A stretch of DNA of 64,000 nucleotides from Sphaerospermopsis kisseleviana NIES-73. Its GTDB lineage: Bacteria > Cyanobacteriota > Cyanobacteriia > Cyanobacteriales > Nostocaceae. The stretch is from positions 4,927,098 to 4,991,097 of the forward strand of contig NZ_AP018314.1 in the NCBI RefSeq assembly GCF_002368075.1, in the 5' to 3' direction. Under the pieces are notes generated by a model, which made no database searches, was not told where the DNA came from, and worked only from the letters and a program-made list of their open reading frames with translations. Position 1 is the first letter of the stretch. Every line of letters starts with the position of its first letter. Position numbers and translations under genes: made by a program. Shown here in pieces: positions 1-8,706 of this stretch.

Positions 1-83
1 CTGGTGATTGGGGACTGGTGACTGGTGATTAGGAGGATGAATAACCCAATTACCCATTACCCATTACCTATTACCTATCACCT

Positions 84-160
84 ATTCCCTATTCCCTATT
101 CCCTATTCCCTATTCCCTATTCCCTATTCCCTATTCCCTATTCCCTATTCCCTATTCCCA
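84..160. repeat. Heptanucleotide tandem array (CCCTATT)n
   Basis: About ten uninterrupted units of CCCTATT. It is preceded at 1-80 by looser TTACC-type and ACTGGTG-type units. This is the short tandemly repeated repetitive (STRR) class typical of heterocystous cyanobacteria. The array runs into the 3' end of the leftward pyrD gene: the pyrD stop (CTA at 138-140 on this strand) and its last codons lie inside repeat units. Confidence 0.95.
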
Positions 161-1274
161 CTGCTTCACTGATGGAATTTAAGCCGTTTTCTTCTAGTTT
201 GGTTAACAAACCGGCAAGAGTGCGGCGCACCATCATTGGTCCTTCATAAATCAAACCTGTATAAACTTGGATGAGACTAGCACCTGCTGTAATTTTTTCC
301 CAAGCATCCTCAGCTGTGAAAATGCCACCAACGCCAATGATGGGTATCTGTCCTTGGGTTTTTTGATAAATAAACCGTATGACTTCCGTAGAACGTTGGC
401 GTAATGGCGCTCCGCTAATGCCTCCGGCTTCTTCTTGAGGTGTTTTACCGGTTTTTTCAATGATTTGGGTTTTTAGTCCCTCACGGCTGATGGTGGTGTT
501 GGTGGCAATTATTCCCGCTAGTTTATAGGTTTTGGCGAGATCAATAATGTCAGCGATCGCTTCCCATTCTAAATCCGGTGCTATCTTGACAAATAAGGGT
601 TTTTGTGCCATGTTTTCTGTTTGCAGAACCTCCAAAATTTGACTGAGCATTGCTGCATCTTGGAGCGATCGCAATCCTGGTGTATTAGGAGAAGAAACAT
701 TAACCACAAAATAATCACCTAGATTTTTCAGCAAGCGAAAGCTTTCTAAATAATCTGCTGCTGCCGTTTCCAATGGTGTAATTTTAGACTTACCCAAATT
801 TATGCCTATGGGTATTAACCGAGATTGTTGCGGATCAAGCATTTTTAATCTCATTGCCATTGCAGCAGCACCAGCATTATTAAAACCCATCCGGTTGAGG
901 GCTGCTTGATCTAAAGTTAAGCGAAACAAACGGGGAGGAGGATTACCTGGTTGTGCATGATAAGTAACAGTACCCAATTCAGCACAACCAAAACCAAAAC
1001 TAGACCAAAAATTAGCACCTACTCCATCTTTATCAAATCCCGCAGCCAAACCTAATGGGTTAGGAAAATTTAACCCGAATAGATTTTGTTCTAGCCGTGT
1101 ATCATAGAGGCACAAAGACTTTTGTAGCAGAGAGTTCAACCATCTAGCACACTGATGATAGCTGGCTTCTGACAGCAAATTCAAACTACTAATTGCCTGT
1201 TGGTGTAACCACTCTGGATCTGCTTTTACCAGAGTAAATAAAAAAGGACGAATTACTGCTTTATAAATATCCAA
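138..1274 (-). CDS. pyrD: Dihydroorotate dehydrogenase (quinone), class 2
   Basis: This enzyme oxidises dihydroorotate to orotate in pyrimidine synthesis, using FMN and passing electrons to quinone at the membrane. The 378-residue product fits class 2 enzymes. Visible motifs are the substrate/FMN loop [13 protein letters not shown], the [14 protein letters not shown] segment carrying the class 2 catalytic serine, and [12 protein letters not shown]. The N-terminal helical extension [13 protein letters not shown] is the membrane-associating part and fixes the start. That start codon is TTG (1272-1274), since no ATG or GTG lies nearby. The last residues (about GIGNRE) and the TAG stop are encoded by the CCCTATT array, so the native C-terminus has probably been replaced by repeat-encoded residues. 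The next gene is on the other strand. Confidence 0.95.
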   Translation of the reverse strand: MDIYKAVIRPFLFTLVKADPEWLHQQAISSLNLLSEASYHQCARWLNSLLQKSLCLYDTRLEQNLFGLNFPNPLGLAAGFDKDGVGANFWSSFGFGCAELGTVTYHAQPGNPPPRLFRLTLDQAALNRMGFNNAGAAAMAMRLKMLDPQQSRLIPIGINLGKSKITPLETAAADYLESFRLLKNLGDYFVVNVSSPNTPGLRSLQDAAMLSQILEVLQTENMAQKPLFVKIAPDLEWEAIADIIDLAKTYKLAGIIATNTTISREGLKTQIIEKTGKTPQEEAGGISGAPLRQRSTEVIRFIYQKTQGQIPIIGVGGIFTAEDAWEKITAGASLIQVYTGLIYEGPMMVRRTLAGLLTKLEENGLNSISEAVGIGNRE

Positions 1275-1631
1275 TCTGAGTTAATATTTACCAATTATTA
1301 CAACAACTATGATCAGATGCCAAATCCAGGATTAATCTGAATTTTTTTCAGGCATCTTCAATAATATTAACCCAAGTTGCTAGTTAGGAATAGGAGTTAG
1401 GAGTCAGGAGAAAGAATGAATTATGATGGTGTTCCCTGCTTTTTTGCTATCTACTTATCCTTGTTACTTCGATTTGAGAGCCTTTCTTGCATCATTAGCA
1501 ACTTACGTTAGTATATGGTGACAGGTGACATTAGAGACAGGAACTGGGGACCATTGACTGGGTAATCAATTTTATTTTTCCCAATCAACTATGAATTATT
1601 ACCAGTCTAAAATCTAAAATCTAAAATCAAC
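1275..1631. other. Intergenic spacer with degenerate heptamers
   Basis: A 357-base gap between divergent pyrD and the DUF2256 gene. It holds short repeat fragments: GTTAGGA/GTCAGGAG near 1383-1412, GGTGACAGGTGACA near 1517-1530, and CTAAAAT units at 1601-1628 just ahead of the next start codon. I see no open frame or structured RNA. Confidence 0.6.
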
Positions 1632-1793
1632 ATGGGACGTACTCGTTCTAAATCTGACCTGCCTGAAAAAATTTGTCCAGTATGTCAACGTCCCTTCACT
1701 TGGCGAAAAAAATGGCAAGATTGTTGGGATGAAGTTAAATATTGCTCAGAACGTTGTCGTCGTCGCCGTTCTCAGGCTAAAGACGATAAATAA
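1632..1793 (+). CDS. Small DUF2256 zinc-ribbon-like protein, 53 aa
   Basis: This 53-residue basic protein starts at ATG 1632 (MGRTRSKSDLPEK). It carries two CxxC-type pairs: CPVCQRPF in the first half and CSERCRRRRSQ near the end. That layout, with tryptophans between the pairs, is the DUF2256 family, found in many bacteria and presumed to bind zinc. Its role is unknown. The gene is easily missed because of its length. CTAAAAT repeat units lie immediately upstream and an ATTGATA/ATTGACA repeat tract follows the stop. Confidence 0.85.
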   Translation: MGRTRSKSDLPEKICPVCQRPFTWRKKWQDCWDEVKYCSERCRRRRSQAKDDK

Positions 1794-1855
1794 TTGACAA
1801 TTGACAATTGATAATTGATAACTGATAACTGTTAAAACTACACAGAAACAAATAA

Positions 1856-2809
1856 ATGACTTTACAAGTACAACCTAAATTAATTATTCATGGTGGGGCT
1901 GGTAGTTCTCTCCAAGGAAAGGGAGGATTGGCATCTGTCAGGCGATCGCTGCATACTGTAATACAGGAAGTATACTCACTATTGATCACAGGCGCAACTG
2001 CTTCTGATGCTGTAGTCCAGGGTTGTCAAATGTTGGAAGATGACCCCCGCTTTAATGCAGGTACTGGTTCTGTATTACAATCTGATGGTCAAATCCGCAT
2101 GAGTGCTTCTCTGATGGATGGTACATCAGGGCGGTTTAGTGGTGTAATTAATGTTGCACGGGTAAAAAACCCGATTGAAATGGCTCTATTTCTGCAAAAT
2201 TCCCCAGATCGGGTATTGTCTGATTACGGTTCCTCTGAGTTAGCACGAGAGTTACAAATTCCCACCTATAATGCTTTAACTGATTTGCGTCTTAACGAGT
2301 GGATGCAAGAACGGGAAGATAACTTTAAAAGGACAATGGCTGGAGTTGTCGCTGAACCGGAAATGGCAGAAATGTCTAATGCAGGACGGGGTACAATTGG
2401 TGTAGTCGCCTTAGATGGCTATGGTCAATTAGCCGCTGGTACTTCCACAGGTGGTAAAGGCTTTGAGCGCATTGGTCGAGTCAGTGATTCTGCTATGCCA
2501 GCAGGTAATTATGCTACTCAATATGCAGGAGTAAGTTGTACTGGTATTGGGGAAGATATCATTGATGAGTGTTTAGCCGCTAAAATTGTCATCCGGGTTA
2601 GTGATGGAATGTCTTTAAAAGAGGCGATGTTGCGCTCATTTACCGAAGCTAGTAAAAATGAACGGGATTTGGGTGCGATCGCTCTTGATGCTACTGGGGC
2701 AATATCCTATGGTAAAACCAGTGAAGTTTTACTGGCTGCCTATCATAACGGTGATACCATTGGCGATACATTAGAATGGAATGATGGCGAATTGATTGGT
2801 TATTGCTAA
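1856..2809 (+). CDS. Isoaspartyl peptidase / plant-type L-asparaginase
   Basis: This is an Ntn-hydrolase that cleaves isoaspartyl dipeptides and L-asparagine. It is made as a precursor that cuts itself to expose an N-terminal threonine. The 317-residue product shows the N-terminal LIIHGGAGS motif and the processing site NAGRGTIGVVALD, with the predicted nucleophile Thr180. GTSTGGKGFERIGRVSDS follows and is the substrate loop of the beta subunit. Length and order match the family. It has its own transcription unit, with repeat tracts on both sides. In cyanobacteria such enzymes can act on beta-aspartyl-arginine released from cyanophycin; that assignment is an inference from the family. Confidence 0.93.
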   Translation: MTLQVQPKLIIHGGAGSSLQGKGGLASVRRSLHTVIQEVYSLLITGATASDAVVQGCQMLEDDPRFNAGTGSVLQSDGQIRMSASLMDGTSGRFSGVINVARVKNPIEMALFLQNSPDRVLSDYGSSELARELQIPTYNALTDLRLNEWMQEREDNFKRTMAGVVAEPEMAEMSNAGRGTIGVVALDGYGQLAAGTSTGGKGFERIGRVSDSAMPAGNYATQYAGVSCTGIGEDIIDECLAAKIVIRVSDGMSLKEAMLRSFTEASKNERDLGAIALDATGAISYGKTSEVLLAAYHNGDTIGDTLEWNDGELIGYC

Positions 2810-2882
2810 GTATTAAAGTAGCCATTCATTCATGAAACGCCCAATACAAGAGGGTTTTACTTCTGACTCCTGACTCCTTTAC

Positions 2883-2988
2883 GGGCGAAGCATTCAGGTG
2901 ATCAATTCTCGATTTTTCCCCAATATTTTTGTCCGAATGCTTCGCCCCTACTGACTCCTGCTATAGTGGTGGATTTAAATCCACTACT
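2883..2988. repeat. Two palindromes downstream of the asparaginase gene
   Basis: GGGCGAAGCATTC at 2883-2895 is matched by its exact reverse complement at 2935-2947 (13 bp, 39-nt spacer). A second near-perfect palindrome centred on GGATTTAAATCC occupies 2965-2988. They sit between the convergent asparaginase and queC genes and could form hairpins on either strand. Both look like the dispersed palindromic elements common in cyanobacteria; neither has a clear T-run. Confidence 0.75.
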
Positions 2989-3008
2989 AACTTAGCTCCT
3001 GCCTTATG

Positions 3009-3683
3009 CTACAGATAATCAACAGGATCTTTTAAACCCAACTGTGCAAAAGCAGCTAACCGCAACCGACAAGAATCACAAACCCCACAAGCTTGATCAC
3101 CACCAGCATAACAAGACCAAGTTAACTCCCAAGGTACATCTAACTGATTACCAAGTTGGATAATTTCCGTTTTTTTCAAATTAATTAGCGGTGCAATAAT
3201 ATCAATAGGTTGTCCTTCCCGACCTTGTTTAGTTCCCAAACGGAACACTTCTTGCATCGCTTGGATATAATCAGGACGACAATCAGGATAACCAGAGTAA
3301 TCTAAAGCATTAACACCAATGTATACACGTTGTGCACAGATAGTCTCAGCATAACCCAAAGCAAAACTTAAAAAAATAGTATTCCGGGCAGGAACATAAG
3401 TGACAGGAATACTTTGTGACATTTCATCCAGGGAACGTGCTTGAGGGAGAGCGATCGCCTCATCCGTCAAAGCAGAACCACCCCATAAGCGTAAATCAAA
3501 ATTAACTATCTGATGTTGAACAACCCCTACAGACTGCGCTACAAACATAGCTGATTGTAACTCTCGGCGGTGTCGCTGCTGGTAATCAAAAGAAATGGCG
3601 TAACATTCACAACCATCAGCCCTAGCTTGATAGAGAACCGTAGAAGAATCCAATCCGCCAGACAATAGAATTACAGCTTTCAT
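3009..3683 (-). CDS. queC: 7-cyano-7-deazaguanine synthase
   Basis: QueC converts 7-carboxy-7-deazaguanine to preQ0 with ATP and ammonia, in queuosine and other 7-deazaguanine synthesis. The start is placed at ATG 3683 (MKAVILLSGGLDSSTVLYQA), because the PP-loop ATP-binding motif SGGLDSS normally begins about seven residues from the N-terminus. An in-frame extension to 3740 would add 19 residues unlike the family. The C-terminal zinc site CYAGGDQACGVCDSCRLR has the four expected cysteines. The product from this start is 224 residues, a normal length. No other queuosine genes are nearby. Confidence 0.94.
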   Translation of the reverse strand: MKAVILLSGGLDSSTVLYQARADGCECYAISFDYQQRHRRELQSAMFVAQSVGVVQHQIVNFDLRLWGGSALTDEAIALPQARSLDEMSQSIPVTYVPARNTIFLSFALGYAETICAQRVYIGVNALDYSGYPDCRPDYIQAMQEVFRLGTKQGREGQPIDIIAPLINLKKTEIIQLGNQLDVPWELTWSCYAGGDQACGVCDSCRLRLAAFAQLGLKDPVDYL

Positions 3684-3719
3684 CATGCAAAAAAATCTCA
3701 AAAAATCCCTAACATCAAT

Positions 3720-3736
3720 CTCACCCAAAAGGTGAG
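3720..3736 (-). promoter_or_regulatory. Hairpin in the queC leader
   Basis: CTCACC (3720-3725) and GGTGAG (3731-3736) form a perfect 6-bp stem with a 5-nt loop, about 37 nt upstream of the queC start codon. A leader hairpin in front of a deazaguanine gene invites a preQ1-riboswitch reading. I cannot match the preQ1 consensus (no clear A-rich tail pairing into the loop), so only the hairpin is claimed. Confidence 0.4.
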
Positions 3737-3740
3737 ACAA

Positions 3741-4226
3741 TCAACAAAATGCAACAAACAAAAAATTAAATTCAAAATGCAAATCAAAATGCAAATCAAA
3801 ATGCAAAAAACAATTTACAGTATCGTTGGCAAAATTTTTACAGACAACCTTGCAGCCAATTACAGTCACTGATAATTTTACGGAAATTAGAATGTCATAA
3901 ATTTATCCAGCAGCCAAGGAAGTATTTATCTGAGTTATTAATTACCTAACTGCCATCCGAAAGCTACCACGTAAGTATTTTTGAGATGGTCAGTCAATAA
4001 AAAAACACATATTTTTTTGTGTCAATTATAAACCATAGGAAAATTAATAACTAACGATCCAAAAGTTAGCAAGATAGTGGGAACTGAACATAAACTTTGA
4101 AATTCTTCATAAATAGAACCACTATGTTACCATCTGGATGGTTTTAGACGGATCACACTTGGCAGTTCAGTATAAATGCCAACGACCGTAGCGTTTTTAA
4201 ATTTGGTGGTTGAGGAGAAAATAATA
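3741..4226. other. Divergent spacer queC / oxidoreductase with 12-mer repeat
   Basis: A gap of nearly 490 bases between divergent genes. At about 3771-3806 there are three direct copies of a 12-mer unit (TCAAAATGCAAA). The rest is AT-rich and without a convincing frame. Promoters for both flanking genes must lie here, but none is clear by eye. Confidence 0.5.
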
Positions 4227-5306
4227 GTGCAAAATAGCATATCAGTGGCAGAACCAAATCTATATTCACAGCGCAACCAGCCACGTGCAATCCGCATAGG
4301 CGTGATTGGGGTGGGTAACATGGGACAACATCACACCCGCGTACTCAGTTCAATGAAAGATGTTGAACTGATAGGCGTTTCTGATATCAACGTTGAACGA
4401 GGCTTAGAAACTGCCAGCAAATACAAAGTCCGTTTTTTTGAAGATTACTGTGATCTGCTACCCCATGTAGATGCAGTGTGTATTGCTGTACCCACTCGCT
4501 TACATTATGCCGTAGGCATCAACTGTTTGTTAGCAGGAATTCATGTTTTGATTGAAAAGCCAATTGCTGCCAGTATTTCCGAAGCAGAATCACTCGTCAA
4601 CGCAGCCGCTGAGTCTCAATGTATTTTGCAGGTAGGACACATTGAGCGTTTTAATCCAGCCTTTAGAGAACTGAGTCAAGTCCTGAAAACAGAGGAAGTC
4701 TTGGCCTTAGAAGCGCATCGGATGAGTCCTTATTCAGCCAGGGCGAATGATGTTTCAGTCGTGCTGGATTTAATGATCCATGACATTGACCTACTTTTAG
4801 AATTAGCTGGTTCACCCGTAGTCAAATTAACAGCGAATGGCACTCGTTCCCTAGACTCTGGTTATTTAGATTATGTGACTGCCACATTAGGCTTTGCCAA
4901 TGGCATTGTCGCCACTCTCACCGCCAGTAAAGTCACTCACCGTAAAATTCGCCGCATCGTCGCCCATTGCAAAAATTCATTTACTGAAGCCGATTTCCTC
5001 AAAAATGAAATTTTGATTCATCGCCAAAATACTAATCCGCATAACGACCATCGGCAGGTTCTGTATAGGCAAGATGGTTTGATAGAAAAAGTCTATACTA
5101 GTAACGTTCAACCTTTAAGCGCAGAGTTAGAGCATTTTGTTAACTGTGTACATGGAGGTAATCAGCCTTCTGTGGGTGGTGAACAAGCCCTTAAAGCTCT
5201 GAGGTTAGCCAGTTTAATTGAGCAAATGGCTGTAGAAGAGCGGGATTGGAACCCATTAGAATGGGAATCCGGATCGATAGTACAATCATTAACGCCAACT
5301 GTTTAG
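4227..5306 (+). CDS. Gfo/Idh/MocA-family NAD(P)-dependent oxidoreductase
   Basis: This is a Rossmann-fold dehydrogenase of the sugar/inositol type. IRIGVIGVGNMGQHH is the dinucleotide-binding loop, LIEKPIAAS holds the EKP motif with the conserved lysine, and VGHIERFNPAF starts the C-terminal alpha/beta domain. I place the start at GTG 4227 because TGAGGAG at 4211-4217 is a good ribosome-binding site at the right distance. In-frame upstream codons to 4176 have no such site. That gives 359 residues. Substrate is unknown; many relatives act on NDP-sugars or biliverdin-like compounds. A DedA-like gene follows after a repeat-rich gap, probably as a separate unit. Confidence 0.85.
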   Translation: MQNSISVAEPNLYSQRNQPRAIRIGVIGVGNMGQHHTRVLSSMKDVELIGVSDINVERGLETASKYKVRFFEDYCDLLPHVDAVCIAVPTRLHYAVGINCLLAGIHVLIEKPIAASISEAESLVNAAAESQCILQVGHIERFNPAFRELSQVLKTEEVLALEAHRMSPYSARANDVSVVLDLMIHDIDLLLELAGSPVVKLTANGTRSLDSGYLDYVTATLGFANGIVATLTASKVTHRKIRRIVAHCKNSFTEADFLKNEILIHRQNTNPHNDHRQVLYRQDGLIEKVYTSNVQPLSAELEHFVNCVHGGNQPSVGGEQALKALRLASLIEQMAVEERDWNPLEWESGSIVQSLTPTV

Positions 5307-5431
5307 AATAGGTGACTGGGGAATGGGGACAAAAATTTTAGATTTTAGATTTTAGATTTTAGATTGGACGTAACTGAATACAATCCAAAATCCAAAATCC
5401 AAAATCCAAAATTGTATCACCAATCACCAGT

Positions 5432-6055
5432 ATGCTCGAATGGATAACCAAGACCATTAGCTCTTTGGGATATTTAGGAATCACCCTGCTGATGTTCCTA
5501 GAAAACCTTTTTCCCCCCATACCTTCTGAATTGATTATGCCATTGGCAGGATTTACGTCCTGTCCATATCAACCAGGAGGAGCAAAGCTGAATATAATAG
5601 GTGTGTTTTTATCAGGACTTTTGGGTTCTGTCGCGGGCGCACTGATCTGGTAATATCCTGGTAAGTTTTTGGGGGAACGACGCTTAAAACAATTAGCTAA
5701 CAAGTACGGTAGATGGTTGACTATATCTAGCGAAGATATTGATAGGGCTAAAGGATGGTTTAACAGACATGGGGGAAAAGCAGTATTAATTGGTCGTATT
5801 GTACCAGGAATTCGTACTTTGATTTCTGTTCCCGCAGGTATGAGCAATATGCCCTTGTTGCCTTTCTTATTTTACACAACTTTGGGTAGTGCTGCCTGGG
5901 TGGCTTTGCTCACATATTCCAGATACTGGTTAGGAATCCAGTATGAACTTGTGCAGAAATACCTTGCCCCTGTATCTAAAATTGTCCTGGGAGGTCTATT
6001 GGTAGTATTCTTACTTTGGGTACTCAAGCGCCAAAGTCGAGAAACTCGCAGATGA
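5432..6055 (+). pseudogene. DedA-family membrane protein interrupted by an in-frame stop
   Basis: The frame starting at ATG 5432 encodes the N-terminal half of a DedA/SNARE-associated membrane protein (ENLFPPIPSELIMPLAGF). It reaches GALIW and then hits TAA at 5651-5653. The same frame continues without shift (YPGKFLGERRLKQ, then GRIVPGIRTLISVPAGMS) to a stop at 6055. Without the stop the product would be about 207 residues, a normal DedA length, and the stop falls where relatives have an aromatic residue. A TTG at 5669 could in principle restart translation, but it would give only half the fold. Relatives act in membrane homeostasis or lipid flipping. It may be a recent nonsense mutation or a sequencing error. 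Confidence 0.85.
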
Positions 6056-6231
6056 ATATAGTTCAGTTTTCAATATATGGCTGCTGTAGAGAGGTTTCGG
6101 CGGCTAGTAACGGAAATATCTCCACTTTCCACTGGCTATATGTGAAAATTTTGCCTGTACAATAAATCCAAAATAATGTTACATTTCCAATCGCCTACAA
6201 TAAATTTTGCCGTATTTCTAGCTACACTTGA

Positions 6232-6274
6232 CCCATCTGAAAATTTTTTTGATCTTGTATTTTTGTAAGATGGG
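6232..6274. promoter_or_regulatory. Inverted repeat upstream of the actin-like gene
   Basis: CCCATCT (6232-6238) and AGATGGG (6268-6274) are exact inverted repeats 29 nt apart, ending about 40 bp before the start codon of the actin-like gene. They could be an operator or centromere-like site for the small partner protein. This is inference from position only. Confidence 0.3.
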
Positions 6275-6316
6275 CATGATAACTTTTTACAGTTACGTCA
6301 CCACATAGGAGCTTTC

Positions 6317-7462
6317 ATGACAGACCAACCACCCGTAGCTAATCCGATGAATGCTGCTGCTATACCCATGAATCGAGTAGCATCAGCCCCTATAAACAAC
6401 AATGTTAATAAGCCAGCCTCAATTTCGGGTAAAAACATTCTCAGCGTTGATTTAGGTAGAACATCTACCAAAACTTGTGTCAGCCGCGAACCTGGCAATG
6501 TTGCCTTCATCCCTGCCAATGTCAAGCAAATGTCAATTGAACAAATACGTGGTGGGGTGTTTGAATCTAAGGCAACCGATCCTTTAATGGATTTGTGGAT
6601 GGAATATCAAGGCAAGGGCTATGCTGTAGGGCAGTTAGCAGCAGACTTTGGTGCAGGTTTAGGAGTTGGACAATCTAAGGTAGAAGATGCACTGGTCAAA
6701 GTATTGGCAGCTGCTGGCTACTTTAAACTCAAAGACGAAATTTCCGTTGTCTTAGGTCTGCCTTTCCTGTCCTTGGAACAGTTTGAAAAGGAAAAAACCG
6801 CTTTAATCAGCCAAGTAACAGGTCCCCATGTCTTCAACTTCCGTGGGGAATCTTTGTCGTTAAATATAACTAAAGTTTGGGTGATGCCAGAAGGTTACGG
6901 CAGTCTGCTGTGGTCTGAAGCTCAACCTAATAAAACCCCCTCATCCCCTGATTTTACCAAAATATCAGTGGGAATTGTCGATATTGGACATCAAACCATT
7001 GATTGTATCATGGTGGATAATTTCCGCTTTGCTAGAGGTCTTTCTCAAAGTGAAGACTTTGGCATGAGCAAGTTTTATGAACTGGTAGCTAATGAAATAG
7101 AAGGGGCTGATAGTCAATCTCTAGCACTGATTTCTGCGGTTAATAAGCCCAAAGGTGAGCGTTTTTATCGTCCTAAAGGTGCAAGCAAACCCACTAACCT
7201 AGATGATTTTCTGCCGAACCTCACAGAGCAGTTTTCACGCGAAATTTGCAATCGTGTGCTGGCTTGGTTACCAGAACGTGTTACAGATGTAATTATCACT
7301 GGTGGTGGTGGTGAGTTCTTCTGGGAAGATGTACAACGTCTGCTCAAAGAAGCTAAGATTAATGCCCATCTGGCTGCACCCTCCCGCCAAGCTAACGCTT
7401 TAGGTCAATATCTTTACGGAGAGGCGCAATTGTCTGCTTCTGCTGTTCGCGCTGCTAGGTAA
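6317..7462 (+). CDS. ParM/StbA-like actin-family protein
   Basis: This 381-residue protein belongs to the bacterial actin-like (Alp/ParM) superfamily. After a flexible N-terminal 38 residues come the phosphate-1 loop SVDLGRTSTKT (about 43-53), the phosphate-2 loop GIVDIGHQTIDC (about 218-229) and the adenosine loop VIITGGGGEFFW (about 325-336). Such proteins form ATP-dependent filaments that push or position DNA or other cargo. TAGGAG lies 5-10 bases ahead of the ATG. The partner gene starts 8 bases after its stop, which is the layout of parM-parR segregation cassettes. Its setting among housekeeping genes suggests a chromosomal copy. Its cargo in cyanobacteria is not known to me. Confidence 0.85.
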   Translation: MTDQPPVANPMNAAAIPMNRVASAPINNNVNKPASISGKNILSVDLGRTSTKTCVSREPGNVAFIPANVKQMSIEQIRGGVFESKATDPLMDLWMEYQGKGYAVGQLAADFGAGLGVGQSKVEDALVKVLAAAGYFKLKDEISVVLGLPFLSLEQFEKEKTALISQVTGPHVFNFRGESLSLNITKVWVMPEGYGSLLWSEAQPNKTPSSPDFTKISVGIVDIGHQTIDCIMVDNFRFARGLSQSEDFGMSKFYELVANEIEGADSQSLALISAVNKPKGERFYRPKGASKPTNLDDFLPNLTEQFSREICNRVLAWLPERVTDVIITGGGGEFFWEDVQRLLKEAKINAHLAAPSRQANALGQYLYGEAQLSASAVRAAR

Positions 7463-7470
7463 TAAAACTG

Positions 7471-7959
7471 ATGTTCCAATGGTCAAAAAAGGTAGTTAAA
7501 TCCGTCACTTTCAATCCAGAAATTGGTGATGAGAGCTTGTTAGCACAGGTAGAAAGTTACTTGGAGGCGCAACCAGAAAAGACTTTCAGTGACCTCTGTA
7601 AAGAGGCTCTTTGGCAAGCTTTATGTGTACCGGACTCTGTACGACCTTCTCCGAATACAGCAGCACTACCGATGGAACAACAACTCGGTGAGTTGCAACG
7701 TCAGATAGCTGGACTTGAGGAACGTTTTTTTGCTAAGGAATCCAATCGTTTGCAGGTGATGGAAAGCCAGATATTACAACTTAGTCAACAAGTTGCACAA
7801 TTGGCAATCATGGTCAATCAAGCAGCATCTTTTCAACCCGCAAATTCATCTATAGCAACGGTAGAAGTAGTTAATGAAACTGCTTCTACTCCCGATCCTA
7901 CTCCCCAAGAGGTCGACCCTGTAATCAGTCGCCTGAGTTCTTTGGTTGATGATTTCTAA
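7471..7959 (+). CDS. Small ParR-like partner protein with coiled coil
   Basis: This 162-residue protein is translated directly after the actin-like gene (8-base gap). Residues about 8-50 (KSVTFNPEIG ... FSDLCKEALWQAL) resemble a ribbon-helix-helix DNA-binding segment: a short beta strand and then two helices. Residues about 70-118 are rich in regularly spaced L, Q and E and are likely a coiled coil. The tail is acidic and proline-rich, ending SRLSSLVDDF. By analogy with ParR it may bind DNA and cap the filament through its C-terminal tail. I recognise no named family, so the role rests on position and layout. Confidence 0.6.
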   Translation: MFQWSKKVVKSVTFNPEIGDESLLAQVESYLEAQPEKTFSDLCKEALWQALCVPDSVRPSPNTAALPMEQQLGELQRQIAGLEERFFAKESNRLQVMESQILQLSQQVAQLAIMVNQAASFQPANSSIATVEVVNETASTPDPTPQEVDPVISRLSSLVDDF

Positions 7960-8706
7960 GGAAAAAGCCAGTTAGCAATTGATAATTGATAATTGATAAT
8001 TGACAATTGTTTCACTCAAGGCTTTCGCCGTGAGCGTCAGCCGAACGGTTTAAAACCTCCCCTTTCAAAGGGAAAAAAAGAAAAAAATTCCGCTTTTTTG
8101 CTCCTCTCCCTTCAAGGGAGAGGTAGTTCTCAATTGTTCATTGTTAATTGTCCATTCATTATTGAATAAGCGTTTTTACAAGATAGATCGGGAAGTGTGA
8201 GAAGTTTACTAGTGACACCCAGAATTTTTTCGGATTTTCTGGGTGTAATCTTTTTTAGGAGGCAGGAGGCAGGAGAAAGATAAATAGGGTTTGCTGAAAA
8301 AGTTATCTGTGAAAGCTAGGTGACAGGTTACAGGTGCTACGCCACGGTGACAGTTTCAAGAGTTGGATAGGAACGATTTTTTCTTTAAGTAGGAATTAAG
8401 TGCAAGGTTTTTCAGTTGCCACCTCATAAAAGCTGGCACTTTTTGAAAGCACTTCGGCTTACTTCGGCTTACTTCGACTTACTTCGACTTACTTCGACTG
8501 CGCCCTTCGACGCTGCCCTTCGACACCGCTCAGGACAGGCTCAGTACAAGTCGCTCAGTACAAGTCAAAATAGCTAAAACCCTTTACCTGTAAAGTTTTC
8601 GGATTTATATGGCTAACGCCACGCTACGCTATCAGCAAACCCTAAATATTTCCTGTTTCCCCAGTCACCAGTCACCAGTCACCAGTCACCAGTCACCATT
8701 CCCCTG
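7960..8706. repeat. Repeat-filled intergenic region
   Basis: This gap of almost 750 bases holds no credible gene. From left to right: ATTGATA/ATTGACA units (7976-8009), hairpins around CCCTTTCAAAGGG (about 8061) and CTCTCCCTTCAAGGGAGAG (about 8104-8122), then the terminator at 8215-8256. Six or so ACTTCGRCTT units follow near 8452-8500. Next is a palindromic element containing CTTCGACACCGCTCAGGACAG and CTCAGTACAAGTC (8515-8566). ACCAGTC heptamers at 8660-8698 run up to the next gene. Confidence 0.85.
8215..8256 (+). terminator. Rho-independent terminator after the actin-like operon
   Basis: ACACCCAGAA (8215-8224) pairs perfectly with TTCTGGGTGT (8237-8246) and is followed by a T-run at 8251-8256. 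Although about 255 bases from the stop of the partner gene, it is the first good terminator downstream of that operon. Confidence 0.7.

Noticed and set aside
3684-3740. preQ1 riboswitch or N-terminal extension of QueC
   Set aside because: The hairpin lacks the preQ1 pseudoknot features, and the extra 19 residues have no counterpart in QueC proteins.
4127-4321. Minus-strand open frame opposite the oxidoreductase start
   Set aside because: Shadow of the oxidoreductase coding sequence.
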